From an uncultured Dysgonomonas sp. (GTDB taxonomy: Bacteria > Bacteroidota > Bacteroidia > Bacteroidales > Dysgonomonadaceae), in the NCBI GenBank assembly GCA_900556485.1, contig USOX01000013.1, forward strand, positions 1-64,000: a DNA stretch of 64,000 bases, given 5' to 3'. The first letter of the stretch is position 1. Each line of letters starts with the position of its first letter. The translations under genes were made by a program, and so were the position numbers. Shown here one piece after another: positions 9,863-19,122 of this stretch. The notes under the pieces were generated by a model. It was not told the origin of the DNA. It ran no database searches and saw only the letters and a list, made by a program, of their open reading frames with translations.

Positions 9863-12689
9863 TCCCAAATGGCTGTTTTTAATAAATACTTTGCCACTTA
9901 TCATTTTTTTTGTTCTGGAATGGAATGAATATAAAGTTGTAAAAAGTTTTTTGTCAGAAGATATACTATCTATATGGCAAAAATTTTTCATTGCTTTATC
10001 TATGTTATTGATTGGAAATGTAGTGTATGCAATATATCAATTGATAAATAAACGACGCATTGATCTTATATACTGTATTGTATCCTTTGTTGTTCACCTG
10101 ATATTCGTATATGTATATTATGAATATCAAGATAAGATGTGTGGCTTCGATGTTCCTAACTGGATTGTATCATCCGATCGCTTTCTCTATGGAGGTACTT
10201 TTGTTATACCTACTTTATTATACTTGCTTTTTCTGTTAGTAATACGCATAACTCCGTTAAATAAAGAAGAAAAAGCTTGGAAGAGCTTTGTTTGTGCATT
10301 AGCCATACCTATCATGTTTTACATGTTGGGGGTTATGATATCTCCACTATGGAATGGAAGTGGATCGGAGCATCCATTTTTTATAATGATGATAATAGGT
10401 ATAGTCATTTTTCTGTTTTTTATCTTTAGGTTTATCTATGTGTTGATGTCTCGTAAAAATACTTATTCTGAATCATCATTGTTTTGGTTGATCCCGGTCT
10501 CTCTCCTTTTTCCTTTAACTGGGTTGGTGTTGAACTATTCTATGGATAATATTTTCGGGGATTTTTCGGATGCATATTTCTATTGTTGGACAGTGATAAA
10601 CAGTATCTTTCTTTGTCTGCCTTCAAATGAAAATTATAAATACAGGTTATTTTTATTTGTCGGAAGAAGTGTAACCTTTGTATATACACTCTATTTCTTT
10701 TTTGTAATGATTCCGTATCTTCCATTATCACTGTTTGCAATAATTATATTTGGTGCAGGCTTATTAATGCTTACTCCAATAGTACTGTTGATGATTCATG
10801 TGAAGGAGTTAAATAAAGATTTCAGATTTTTGGCGAAGAAGTATAAGAAGGTATATCTATATATGATGTTTATAGTATCATTAACAGTTATTCCCCTTTT
10901 TGTTACATTTTCATATATAAGTGACAAGAAGATGTTTCACAAGACATTGGAATATCTGTATAGTCCTGATTATACAAAAGAATATAAATTGAGTTCACGC
11001 TCAGTTTTGAAGACATTGAATGTAATAGATAGTAAAACCCATAGGTCATTCTTTTCAAGCAATATTAATACAACACCATACCTATCTCGATATTATAAAT
11101 GGCTGGTACTTGATAATATGAGTGTATCTACAGAGAAGAAAAAGATGATAAAGAATCTTTTTGAAGGATCGAAAATTTATTCATCTAGTCGGAATAGAGC
11201 TCAGGATGTAGAGCGAAAGGTTGATATTAGAATTTCGGATATAAAGCATACAAGTAAATATGATACAGCGAAAAAAGCATGGGTAAGCTGGATAGATATA
11301 TCTATCGAAAATGGCGATACTCCTTTATGGAATGCGGAATATATCACACAATTTGATTTGCCTGTAGGATGTTGGATTAGTGATTATTATCTATATGTAG
11401 GAGATGTGAAAGAAATGGGAATCTTAGCAGAAAAAAGAGCCGCTACATGGGTTTTCAATAGTATTCGCAATGTAAATCGTGATCCGGGTCTGTTACGCTA
11501 TTTATCAGGAAACAGGATAGAATTTAAAGTGTTTCCTTTTCAAAAATATGAAACAAGGTATACTGGTATAGAGTTTACTCATAAGGAGCCTGTACAAATA
11601 GAAATAGATGGCCATATACTAAATTTGGGAGATACTCAGGTACAGCTTAATTCTAATAAATCTGTAGATAAAGAGGGCGTAATGTATTTATCGGCAGAGG
11701 ATAAAGAGAAGCTACCTACAGTAAAGCGTACTCCTTATTATCATTTTATAGTAGATACTTCGGGCAATAAGTCAGAGTTTGAAATGGGAGGACGTATATT
11801 TGATAATCCTAATGATGAAAATTATGCAAACGATTATATTGTAGAAATCAATAATTTGCTCGATAAGAATCTAATTGATAGAAAAGATGCCAGAATATCA
11901 TATACGAATACCTATGTAAAGACATCGGCACTAGGGAGTGATTGGGAAAAGACACTGAAAGAACAATCTTTTGAAGGAGGTTTTTTCTTAGACAGAGCAG
12001 TAAAAAAAGTAATGTTTGACAGTTATTCTAAATCTGAAGATAAATATCCAGTAATAGTAATTGTTAGCTATAATATTGAGAAGGCAATCTTATTAGATGG
12101 CTTTGGAGATCTTCTGTTTACTATGCCTGAGACTAATTTATTTTATTCTCTATCGGATAGGGTGTTAAGAGGGCATCATTGGCTATCAGGTTTGAAAGTT
12201 GTACAAGATGATATTAAATATGTAGATCAACCAACAGTAAAAGCATGGCCATCACTTAGTAATCCACAGGTTTATCTCCCCGATGATAGTCAGCCTTCAG
12301 TATTTCTAAATACTAAAGATAAAACGTTAAATAACTTTTCAGATGGTATTGAAGTAGGGAGTTGGAATACGGGGTTGATGCTACAAGGGCAATGGATGTT
12401 GCAATCTCTTTATCCTGAGACTGCAGATAATGAATGGCTTAATCTGGTAAAGAATAGTTTTAAGTCTAAAATAATGACACCTTTAACGTCATATATTGTT
12501 GTTGAAACTCAATCGCAAAAGATTATGTTAAAAAGAAAACAAGAGGAAGCTTTGTCCGGAAATCGAGTTTTGGATCTTAATGATGAAACCCAACGTATGT
12601 CTGAACCGGATTTATATATATTGATATGTATATTAGCATTGATTGTGGCGTTTTATGAATATAAAAGAAGAAGAAAAGTGAAAGAATAA
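9846..12689 (+). CDS. MSEP-CTERM sorting-signal protein, XrtK substrate
   Basis: The 947 aa protein starts with about ten hydrophobic segments (to near residue 360), followed by a large, probably periplasmic region. Around residues 470-560 the sequence SWIDISIENGDTPLWNAEYITQFDLP followed by WISDYYLYVGDV resembles a VIT domain. The C terminus is a tripartite sorting signal: MSEP at 918-921, a hydrophobic helix, then KRRRKVKE. This is the MSEP-CTERM family named for its pairing with exosortase K. It overlaps the xrtK gene by 17 bp, implying translational coupling. XrtK is expected to cut or transfer at the MSEP signal. The biological role of the sorted protein is unknown. Confidence 0.88.
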   Translation: MKKLLNPKWLFLINTLPLIIFFVLEWNEYKVVKSFLSEDILSIWQKFFIALSMLLIGNVVYAIYQLINKRRIDLIYCIVSFVVHLIFVYVYYEYQDKMCGFDVPNWIVSSDRFLYGGTFVIPTLLYLLFLLVIRITPLNKEEKAWKSFVCALAIPIMFYMLGVMISPLWNGSGSEHPFFIMMIIGIVIFLFFIFRFIYVLMSRKNTYSESSLFWLIPVSLLFPLTGLVLNYSMDNIFGDFSDAYFYCWTVINSIFLCLPSNENYKYRLFLFVGRSVTFVYTLYFFFVMIPYLPLSLFAIIIFGAGLLMLTPIVLLMIHVKELNKDFRFLAKKYKKVYLYMMFIVSLTVIPLFVTFSYISDKKMFHKTLEYLYSPDYTKEYKLSSRSVLKTLNVIDSKTHRSFFSSNINTTPYLSRYYKWLVLDNMSVSTEKKKMIKNLFEGSKIYSSSRNRAQDVERKVDIRISDIKHTSKYDTAKKAWVSWIDISIENGDTPLWNAEYITQFDLPVGCWISDYYLYVGDVKEMGILAEKRAATWVFNSIRNVNRDPGLLRYLSGNRIEFKVFPFQKYETRYTGIEFTHKEPVQIEIDGHILNLGDTQVQLNSNKSVDKEGVMYLSAEDKEKLPTVKRTPYYHFIVDTSGNKSEFEMGGRIFDNPNDENYANDYIVEINNLLDKNLIDRKDARISYTNTYVKTSALGSDWEKTLKEQSFEGGFFLDRAVKKVMFDSYSKSEDKYPVIVIVSYNIEKAILLDGFGDLLFTMPETNLFYSLSDRVLRGHHWLSGLKVVQDDIKYVDQPTVKAWPSLSNPQVYLPDDSQPSVFLNTKDKTLNNFSDGIEVGSWNTGLMLQGQWMLQSLYPETADNEWLNLVKNSFKSKIMTPLTSYIVVETQSQKIMLKRKQEEALSGNRVLDLNDETQRMSEPDLYILICILALIVAFYEYKRRRKVKE

Positions 12690-12706
12690 ATTTATACTTT
12701 ATCTAT

Positions 12707-12748
12707 AATGAGGACTAGAAATTATTTTTTAGTCCTCATTTTTTTTAT
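12707..12748 (+). terminator. Terminator of the xrtK operon
   Basis: An 11 bp perfect stem (AATGAGGACTA at 12707-12717 with 12730-12740) is followed by seven T. Confidence 0.85.
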
Positions 12749-12830
12749 TGTCAAATTGAAGGCTAAGAGTAACTTATTATATCATTTTGTTTGTGATAAC
12801 AAATCTCTATTAAATTTTTGTAATTTTTTA

Positions 12831-12862
12831 TTTGGTTTATAAAATAAAATGACATATTTTTG
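12831..12862 (+). promoter_or_regulatory. Bacteroidetes-type promoter of the ammonium-uptake genes
   Basis: TTTG at 12831-12834, a 20 bp gap and TATTTTTG at 12855-12862 match the Bacteroidetes promoter consensus. It lies about 90 bp before the porin gene that heads the nitrogen cluster. No NtrC-type site is evident. Confidence 0.65.
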
Positions 12863-12954
12863 TTCTCAAATAAATCAAAATGATTTTTGTATGGTTTATT
12901 TGCTATGAAAAAGTATAGTAAATATTAAATTTAACATCTTTAAATATTTAGATT

Positions 12955-13677
12955 ATGTATGCTTTAGGTAAGAGAGTTTGTTTGGTTATCGCATTTATTA
13001 GTTTCTTTTCTTTGAATCGATTAAGTGCACAGTCTGATATTGAAATTGATCTTAGCGCAGATTTGGTCAGTTCGTATGTTTGGCGTGGAAATAAAACTGC
13101 AGGAGCTAGTGCTCAGCCTTCATTAAGTGCTAGTATGAAAGGTTTTACACTAGGAGTATGGGGCTCTACGGATTTAGGAAATGCAGGAACAAAGGAAGTT
13201 GATTTTAGTGCTTCCTACGAATTTAGTGGTTTTAAGATTGCTGCTACAGATTATTGGTGGGATGGAGAAGGTGCCTATCGTTACTTTAGCAGTCCGCAAG
13301 GGGACAATTCCGGACATATGCTAGAAGCTACTCTTGGGTATACATTACCCGAATCATTTCCATTGAGTGTTACATGGAATACTTTCTTTCTAGGTGAAGG
13401 GAACAAAAAAGCAAACGGAGATAATTCCTATTCCACATACATTGAGTTTGCTTACCCATTTTCGGTAAAAGGAGTAGATATGGGAATTGCAGCAGGTTTT
13501 ACTCCATGGGAAAGTTCTATCTATGGTACTAATGGATTTAAATTTACATCAATAATGTTGAACGCTTCCAAAAGTATTAAGATCACAGATTCATATTCCT
13601 TACCTGTTTTTGCAACAGTAATAGGCAATACGGCTCATGAAGATATACATTTTGTATTTGGGTTTACAATTCAATAA
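12955..13677 (+). CDS. TorF-like putative outer-membrane porin
   Basis: The 240 aa protein has a signal peptide (to about residue 25, LSAQS) and then alternating polar and hydrophobic strands with an aromatic C-terminal strand ending in FGFTIQ, as expected for an outer-membrane beta-barrel. The segment DLVSSYVWRGNKTAGASAQPSLS is typical of the TorF family putative porins. It is followed at 37 bp by a PII regulator and then by an ammonium transporter, which suggests a role in getting ammonium or another nitrogen compound across the outer membrane. That substrate is inferred from context only. Confidence 0.75.
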   Translation: MYALGKRVCLVIAFISFFSLNRLSAQSDIEIDLSADLVSSYVWRGNKTAGASAQPSLSASMKGFTLGVWGSTDLGNAGTKEVDFSASYEFSGFKIAATDYWWDGEGAYRYFSSPQGDNSGHMLEATLGYTLPESFPLSVTWNTFFLGEGNKKANGDNSYSTYIEFAYPFSVKGVDMGIAAGFTPWESSIYGTNGFKFTSIMLNASKSIKITDSYSLPVFATVIGNTAHEDIHFVFGFTIQ

Positions 13678-13714
13678 TCAAAACTATTAGATATACTATA
13701 ATAATATTATTAAT

Positions 13715-14071
13715 ATGAAGAAAATTGAAGCAATTATTCGAAAATCGAAGTTTAATGAAGTCCGTTGTGCATTACACGAAGCAGATATCGATTTTTTATC
13801 ATGGTGGGATGTAAAAGGACAAGGCAGTGCCCGACAAGGTTTAATTTTTAGAGGCATAGCTTATGATGTGAATGCTATAGACCGGATTTATATATCATTT
13901 GTAGTGAGAAATATAAATGTTGAAAAATCAATTGATGCCATATTAAAGTCGGCTTACACAGGAGAGAGTGGCGATGGACGTATTTTCGTTTCAAGTATCG
14001 AACAGTCGATACGTATCCGTACAGGTGATCATGGAGATGAATCGCTGTATGACAAAGATGATGAGAAATAA
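13715..14071 (+). CDS. PII family nitrogen regulatory protein
   Basis: This 118 aa protein has the PII fold: MKKIEAIIRKSKFNEVRCAL at the N terminus, the T-loop region VKGQGSARQGLIFRG, and SGDGRIFVSSIEQSIRIRTGD at the C terminus, which is the nucleotide-binding B and C loop region. Such proteins bind ATP, ADP and 2-oxoglutarate and plug the Amt channel. At the place of the uridylylated Tyr51 of enteric GlnB there is Phe45 (IFRG instead of LYRG), so control by uridylylation at that site is not possible. The amt gene begins 42 bp downstream, the classic glnK-amtB arrangement. Confidence 0.93.
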   Translation: MKKIEAIIRKSKFNEVRCALHEADIDFLSWWDVKGQGSARQGLIFRGIAYDVNAIDRIYISFVVRNINVEKSIDAILKSAYTGESGDGRIFVSSIEQSIRIRTGDHGDESLYDKDDEK

Positions 14072-14113
14072 AGATTGTATAAAATGTTTGGTTAGGTAAA
14101 AAAAAGAAAAGGT

Positions 14114-15532
14114 ATGAAACGAAGATTGTTTAAATATTTAGTGTTATTGTCTATCACGCTTGCTCTTCCTGTAGCCGCAATGGCTCAAGATTCACTCACA
14201 GTGAAGACGGACTCCCTAGCTCTCACGGTTACATCCCCTATGGTCGAAGAAATATCTGCTGTTGAAGAGATGCCAGCTCTGGATTCAGGAAACACAGCAT
14301 GGATGATTGTAGCTACTATACTGGTAATGTTAATGACAGTTCCTGGCTTAGCCTTATTTTACGGAGGTTTAGTTCGCCAAAAGAATGTTTTAAGTATTAT
14401 CATGCAATGCTTATTTATAACAGGAGTAATCAGTATACTTTGGATAGCTTTTGGATATAGTTGGGTTTTTGGTACTGACTATATGGAATCAGGTAGTTCG
14501 CTAGGAGCGATTATCGGAGGATTCGATAAAGTTTTTCTCTGTAGTTTATCTTTGGATACGCTGACTGCAGGGAATATTCCGGAAATCCTGTTTGCTGTTT
14601 TTCAATGTATGTTTGCCGTTATCACCCCGGCTCTGATTATAGGTGCTTTTGCTGAAAGAATTAAATTTTCGGGTTATGTGGTATTTATAATTCTTTGGTC
14701 GATAGTTGTCTATAATCCTATGGCTCATTGGGTCTGGGGTGGTGGCTGGCTTCAGGAAATGGGCGCAATTGATTTTGCCGGAGGCACAGTTGTACATATT
14801 AATGCTGGTATATCAGCACTGGTAATGGCTATAATGCTTGGTCGTCGCAAAGGCTACAGAACAATGGGGCACCCATTCACTCCACATAATATTCCTTTTG
14901 TCTTTATTGGAACAGCTTTGCTCTGGCTCGGATGGTTTGGTTTCAATGCCGGAAGTGGCTTGGCGGCCGACGGGCTAGCAGCAAACGCTTTCCTTGTTAC
15001 TCATCTTGCCACATGCGTTGCTGCTGTCATTTGGATGGCTATGGAATGGATTATGTATAAGAAGCCTACAATTGTTGGTTTTTGTACAGGTGCAGTTGCC
15101 GGACTTGTTGCAATAACTCCGGCCGCAGGAACAGCTGATGTTTTAGGTGCCTTTGCCATTGGTGGTATATCTGCACTTGTCTGCTTCTTTATGGTAGCAT
15201 ATGTAAAACCTAAACTGAAATATGATGATTCGCTCGATGCTTTTGGAGTACATGGTGTTGGCGGTATTGTCGGATCTATCTTGACAGGCGTATTTGCTAC
15301 TCAGGCTATTACTGGGATAGATGGTGTGCAAGGTGCATTATATGGAGACTGGAATCAGTTATGGATTCAGATAGTGGCTACTGGTGCATCGATTATATAC
15401 AGTGCGGTTCTAACATTTATCCTGTTCTTCATTGTAAATAAAACAATCGGTCTTAGGGTTAGTAAAGAAGAAGAGGCTATTGGTCTTGATATCTCTCAAC
15501 ATGGAGAAATTGCTTATAGCGAGGACGAATAA
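14114..15532 (+). CDS. amt: Ammonium transporter
   Basis: The 472 aa protein has a cleavable signal peptide (ending near AMAQDS), about 40 polar residues, and then eleven membrane segments, as in bacterial Amt proteins. The pore-histidine contexts are visible: GTVVHINAGISAL and AFGVHGVGGIVGSI. It also has GLALFYGGLVRQKNVLS and the family signature near AERIKFSGYV. It conducts ammonium/ammonia across the inner membrane and is blocked by PII when nitrogen is plentiful. It is the third gene of porin-PII-Amt and ends at a strong bidirectional terminator. Confidence 0.95.
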   Translation: MKRRLFKYLVLLSITLALPVAAMAQDSLTVKTDSLALTVTSPMVEEISAVEEMPALDSGNTAWMIVATILVMLMTVPGLALFYGGLVRQKNVLSIIMQCLFITGVISILWIAFGYSWVFGTDYMESGSSLGAIIGGFDKVFLCSLSLDTLTAGNIPEILFAVFQCMFAVITPALIIGAFAERIKFSGYVVFIILWSIVVYNPMAHWVWGGGWLQEMGAIDFAGGTVVHINAGISALVMAIMLGRRKGYRTMGHPFTPHNIPFVFIGTALLWLGWFGFNAGSGLAADGLAANAFLVTHLATCVAAVIWMAMEWIMYKKPTIVGFCTGAVAGLVAITPAAGTADVLGAFAIGGISALVCFFMVAYVKPKLKYDDSLDAFGVHGVGGIVGSILTGVFATQAITGIDGVQGALYGDWNQLWIQIVATGASIIYSAVLTFILFFIVNKTIGLRVSKEEEAIGLDISQHGEIAYSEDE

Positions 15533-15564
15533 ATAACTTTCAGGCAACTATGATAGACACTGGG

Positions 15565-15602
15565 AAAGTGGGTAGTTTCATTTGAAACTACCCACTTTTC
15601 AT
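15565..15602. terminator. Bidirectional terminator between amt and the VOC gene
   Basis: A 15 bp perfect stem (15565-15579 with 15584-15598) has a 4 nt loop and T/A-rich flanks on both sides, serving two convergent genes. Confidence 0.85.
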
Positions 15603-15604
15603 TA

Positions 15605-16045
15605 TTATTCAAATTTCTTCATTTCTTCTTGCAAGTCCTTATCCCATTGTTCAATTGGCAATGCGGCACATAATTCGATAAGGTTACCTTCTGTATCTCT
15701 AAGGTGTACAACCCGACATCCCCATCCTGGCATATCCATAGGTTTATTCACAAAAGTAACACCTCTTGCTGATAACTCTTCATAGCTTTTATCCACATTC
15801 TCCACATCCAGAATGATAGCTACTTTCTCCCTGCTTTCTCTTGGCAAAGCCAGATTATCATTTCCTATTGCCTGTGCCATAAGGTCAGAAGGGAAAATAG
15901 AGAGTCCTTCACCATTGCTGATCTCAAAACTTGCATACAATCCGCCTAGTTCACCCCAGGTGACTTTTAATCCCATTTTTTCAGAGTAGAATTTAAAGCA
16001 TTCGTCGAAATTGTTTACAAGAAGTCTGATACCGTTTAGTTTCAT
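15605..16045 (-). CDS. VOC family (glyoxalase-like) protein
   Basis: The 146 aa protein has two vicinal-oxygen-chelate repeats. The first is LNGIRLLVNNFDECFKFYSEKMGLKVTWGE and the second ends with GWGCRVVHLRDTEGNLIELCAALP, including the EGNLIEL metal-ligand glutamate. Members act as metal-dependent lyases, dioxygenases or antibiotic-binding proteins in the cytoplasm; the substrate cannot be assigned from sequence. It is monocistronic and converges on amt. Residues and length are normal for the family. Confidence 0.88.
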   Translation of the reverse strand: MKLNGIRLLVNNFDECFKFYSEKMGLKVTWGELGGLYASFEISNGEGLSIFPSDLMAQAIGNDNLALPRESREKVAIILDVENVDKSYEELSARGVTFVNKPMDMPGWGCRVVHLRDTEGNLIELCAALPIEQWDKDLQEEMKKFE

Positions 16046-16141
16046 AAGTTTTATTAATTATATAATTACTATATCTTTTACTTACAACAAAGATAAAGCT
16101 TTGAAATTTTCATTATGTGTAAAAAAACGACATAGTGAAAA

Positions 16142-17677
16142 TCAGAAACCAAAATCATCTACAACAATATCATCTTTCTTTTCATCAACAAAAGCAGCTC
16201 TTTGTTGATGTACTTTATTTCCTTCTACAAAGATGGCCCGGTTTGGTCTTACAGGACAGATAAATTCACAGCCTCCGCAACCAACACAAATATCAGGATT
16301 TATATGTGGAATAGTAAGGCCTTCGTGTCCCTCATATGGAATCATCGTTACGGCCTGAGTAGGACAGTGTTCGGCACAGGCTCCACAGTTTGTCCCTTCG
16401 GTAAGTACAACGCAAATATCTTCAACAAAGGTTACACGTCCAATTTGTGTCATATGCTTCTCTTCCATCGATAATGGTGTAAGAGCATGATTAGGACACA
16501 CATCGGCACATACAGTACAATTATAGTTGCAAAACCCTTTTTCGTAGGTCATCACAGGTTGCATAATCCCTCCAAGTCCATATTCCATAAATGCAGGTTT
16601 AATAACTCTGGACGGGCATCTACTGATGCAAAGATGACAAGATGTACAATGATGCAGTAGATGGCCTGCACTCAATGCTCCCGGAGGGCAAACCGGAGTT
16701 TGACGCACCCGAAGCTCTCCCTCATTACTAAGGTTATTTATTGTATCCTGTGCTAATACAGCAGGAGCAGCTATCGTGGTTGTAATAGCTGTAGCCAAAA
16801 ATTGTCTTCTGTTAGTATCAGCTTTGTCATCTGTTACGTTTTTTACTTTTCTTTTCGAATAAGGAGCAAATTTCAACGCATTTTTAGAGCAGCTACCCAG
16901 GCAATTGAAACAATCCACACAACGACTCGAATCTATCGTCTGATTTTTACTGTCTATGCATGAAGCTTTACATTTCATAGCACAGAGCCCACAACTATTG
17001 CATTTTTCACTATCAATTCTAACTTTGAATAGAGAAAACTTACTAACAAAGCCAAGTAGTGTACCAACAGGACAAATGGTATTACAATATGTTCTCCCAT
17101 ATTTCCATGCCAGAAACCCTATGACAAAAAATGTAACCAAAGCGACAAAAAATGCAGATATGCTCATTATACTTACATCTACTTTATAGAAAGTATAATT
17201 ACCAAAGCTGGTAAATATTGATTCTAATACATTGTTTCCAGCCATATATACAGGTTTGAACACATTGGTTACTATCCTGCCATAAGCGCTGTAAGGATCA
17301 ACCAATCCCAATAATACAGGGAATCCGGCAAAAAAGGTGACAAAAGTGACAACTACTACCGACCATCGCAGTATATTTTTAGCCTTACTATATGTATATC
17401 GCTTTTTCTTTTTTGTGCTTCTCTTTGAGAGCCAGCTTACGATATCCTGATAAATGCCCATTGGACATATAGTAGAGCAGTAAACCCGTCCGAACAATAG
17501 AGTAAGTATAATAAGTATTGCCAGTATAATAAAGCTCTTCCCTAATAGAGCCGGAATAAATTGTATATGTGCCAATGCATGAAAACTATCAGGCATTAGA
17601 GCAGCAAAATCGAGAAAATAAAATGTTATCAATGCAAAAAGAAGCACTGATATTATAACCCGCAGTTTTTTTAGCAT
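16142..17677 (-). CDS. Membrane polyferredoxin: NapH-like and NapG-like modules fused
   Basis: This 511 aa protein combines two modules. Residues 1-210 are a NapH/YccM-like membrane part with about five helices and CSTICPMG and CNTICPVG cysteine clusters. Then come ferredoxin-type 4Fe-4S sites (CNSCGLCAMKC, CVDCFNCLGSC). In the middle, TNRRQFLATAITTTIAAPAVLAQ looks like an internal twin-arginine segment. The C-terminal half carries more clusters (CTSCHLCISRC, CTVCADVC, CGACAEHC, CVGCGGCEFIC). It probably moves electrons between quinol and a periplasmic partner. The DUF362 gene upstream, 17 bp away, is in the same operon. A split into two ancestral genes joined in frame is an inference. Confidence 0.82.
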   Translation of the reverse strand: MLKKLRVIISVLLFALITFYFLDFAALMPDSFHALAHIQFIPALLGKSFIILAILIILTLLFGRVYCSTICPMGIYQDIVSWLSKRSTKKKKRYTYSKAKNILRWSVVVVTFVTFFAGFPVLLGLVDPYSAYGRIVTNVFKPVYMAGNNVLESIFTSFGNYTFYKVDVSIMSISAFFVALVTFFVIGFLAWKYGRTYCNTICPVGTLLGFVSKFSLFKVRIDSEKCNSCGLCAMKCKASCIDSKNQTIDSSRCVDCFNCLGSCSKNALKFAPYSKRKVKNVTDDKADTNRRQFLATAITTTIAAPAVLAQDTINNLSNEGELRVRQTPVCPPGALSAGHLLHHCTSCHLCISRCPSRVIKPAFMEYGLGGIMQPVMTYEKGFCNYNCTVCADVCPNHALTPLSMEEKHMTQIGRVTFVEDICVVLTEGTNCGACAEHCPTQAVTMIPYEGHEGLTIPHINPDICVGCGGCEFICPVRPNRAIFVEGNKVHQQRAAFVDEKKDDIVVDDFGF

Positions 17678-17694
17678 CTTATGTTGATCTTAAA

Positions 17695-18660
17695 TTACAA
17701 TTTGATTCGCTTAATATTCAGCTTATCAATGTCCATTGTTCCTAATTTTAAAGCTTGTCCATTCGCTAGATGTTTTACATGGTCGAGAGGCATATCACGC
17801 ACCTGACCGAAAAATTTGGTTGCTGCAGTATCAACAGCAACTATATCTTGCGAAATAAATAAACCTTTCGGATTAACCACATCTGCCGCAGAGCGTCCTT
17901 GAGGACCATTTGTTTTTACTATACGGTAAGCATCTACAATGTTCAATACAGGCTTTTTCTGTAATGTATTAATGTCGGCAATACATTGTTGCAGGTCGGT
18001 GCTATGGAAGATGCGTCTGTCCCAAACAATCCCCATCAGATTTTTCATAGACATTGTAAGGTTTGCTCCACCATGATGCTTCAATACAGGAACATTGATC
18101 CATGCATCACAATCCAGAATAGCCTGGTGTATTTTTGCACTTTTCAGTTTTTTTCCGTTAGGTAAAGCGACTTCACGGTAATACGATTCCTCATGAGCTG
18201 GAACTACCTTAGCGCCGGCAGCTTTCGCGGCCGCTTCAATACCACTGTTTTTATAGCATTTTATCCAGTCGTCGCATGTATGGTCAAATACAGTAACCTC
18301 TTTAGCTCCTGCAGCAAAACATTGACGAACTATTTCGCTTACTAGTTTAGGGTTTGTATTTCCTGCAAGTTCAGGAGCTTTATCCCATCCTATATTTGGT
18401 TTTACTACAACCTTCTGTCCTTTCTTAATAAATTTACTCATGCCTCCCAGTTCAGTAATAGCACGTCTGAACATAACATCCGGTTCTCCACCCATTACAG
18501 CAACCATATCTACTGCTTTCCCTGATAATGTGTCATTAACAGTCTGGTTCAATATATCTATGTTTCCACTGGCCTTCAATGTAACGGCAGCACCTGTAAG
18601 AGCAATGGCTCTTAAAAAATTTCGTCTGTCCATATTTTTTATATTATAGTTGTTATTCAA
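17695..18660 (-). CDS. DUF362 domain protein with Tat-type signal
   Basis: The 321 aa protein starts with MDRRNFLRAIALTGAAVTL, a twin-arginine signal, then a DUF362 domain: KVVVKPNIGWDKAPE, GAKEVTVFDHTCDD, INVPVLKHHGGANLTMSMKNLMGIVWDR and DIVAVDTAATKFFG. Some DUF362 proteins carry Fe-S clusters, but here I see no cluster motif. The better start may be the ATG at 18633 (MDRRNF), nine codons inside the listed frame. It is the first gene of a two-gene operon with the polyferredoxin, so it is probably a periplasmic redox partner. The reaction is unknown. Confidence 0.82.
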   Translation of the reverse strand: MNNNYNIKNMDRRNFLRAIALTGAAVTLKASGNIDILNQTVNDTLSGKAVDMVAVMGGEPDVMFRRAITELGGMSKFIKKGQKVVVKPNIGWDKAPELAGNTNPKLVSEIVRQCFAAGAKEVTVFDHTCDDWIKCYKNSGIEAAAKAAGAKVVPAHEESYYREVALPNGKKLKSAKIHQAILDCDAWINVPVLKHHGGANLTMSMKNLMGIVWDRRIFHSTDLQQCIADINTLQKKPVLNIVDAYRIVKTNGPQGRSAADVVNPKGLFISQDIVAVDTAATKFFGQVRDMPLDHVKHLANGQALKLGTMDIDKLNIKRIKL

Positions 18661-19122
18661 TTAGATATTAATAAAAAGTGACAAAAGTGACATATATTAG
18701 CTATTAGCCTTTAGCCTATGGCTGTTAGCCAACTTGTATCTCCCAAAAGGTGACAAAGGTGACACTTTTTTCGATGCTTTTTTAATGTCACTTTTCTTGA
18801 TCCGTTTATTTTTCAATATTAGCATAGACATCACTATATAGATAAACTTTCAGATAACTTATTAATATAATGATCGAAAATCTTATAAAGTAAAAACTCC
18901 GTGTAACTCCGTATTTAAATAAATCTAAAATATTATGGGAAGTTGTACATAGCACTAAATATTGTTTTCGCACCATTATGTAGTTGCTTTTTGTAATCAT
19001 GTTAGTAACGCCACCCATTGCGTTAAGAACATACAGAACAGACGCAGGACTATGTACAACTTTTATTTATTAGCCTTTCGTAACTATGAATAGTCAGCTA
19101 ATGAATACCCATAATACTTTTA
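18661..19122. other. Intergenic region with repeats, no gene seen
   Basis: This 460 bp stretch holds no convincing gene. It contains two GTGACA-type repeats (18673-18692 and 18745-18771, with a further half at 18784-18797) and a TTAGCC-rich degenerate repeat between 18697 and 18731. The rest is AT-rich and carries the upstream region of DUF362 and the downstream region of the phosphoribosyltransferase. Confidence 0.6.
18673..18771. repeat. Two GTGACA-type intergenic repeats flanking a TTAGCC cluster
   Basis: AAAAAGTGACAAAAGTGACA (18673-18692) and AAAAGGTGACAAAGGTGACA followed by CTTTTTT (18745-18771) are two copies of the dispersed element also present at 3671, 26744 and 31286. Between them, TTAGC(C/T) units repeat several times. 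Confidence 0.6.

Noticed and set aside
15745..15765. CAAAAGTAACACCTCTTGC resembles the 46593 repeat
   Set aside because: It is coding for ARGVTFVNK in the VOC protein; the match is probably chance.
17329..17360. A GTGACAAAAGTGACA match inside the polyferredoxin gene
   Set aside because: It lies within a good coding frame and encodes VVVTFVTFF in a membrane helix, so I count it as coding sequence, though it may be an old insertion of the repeat.
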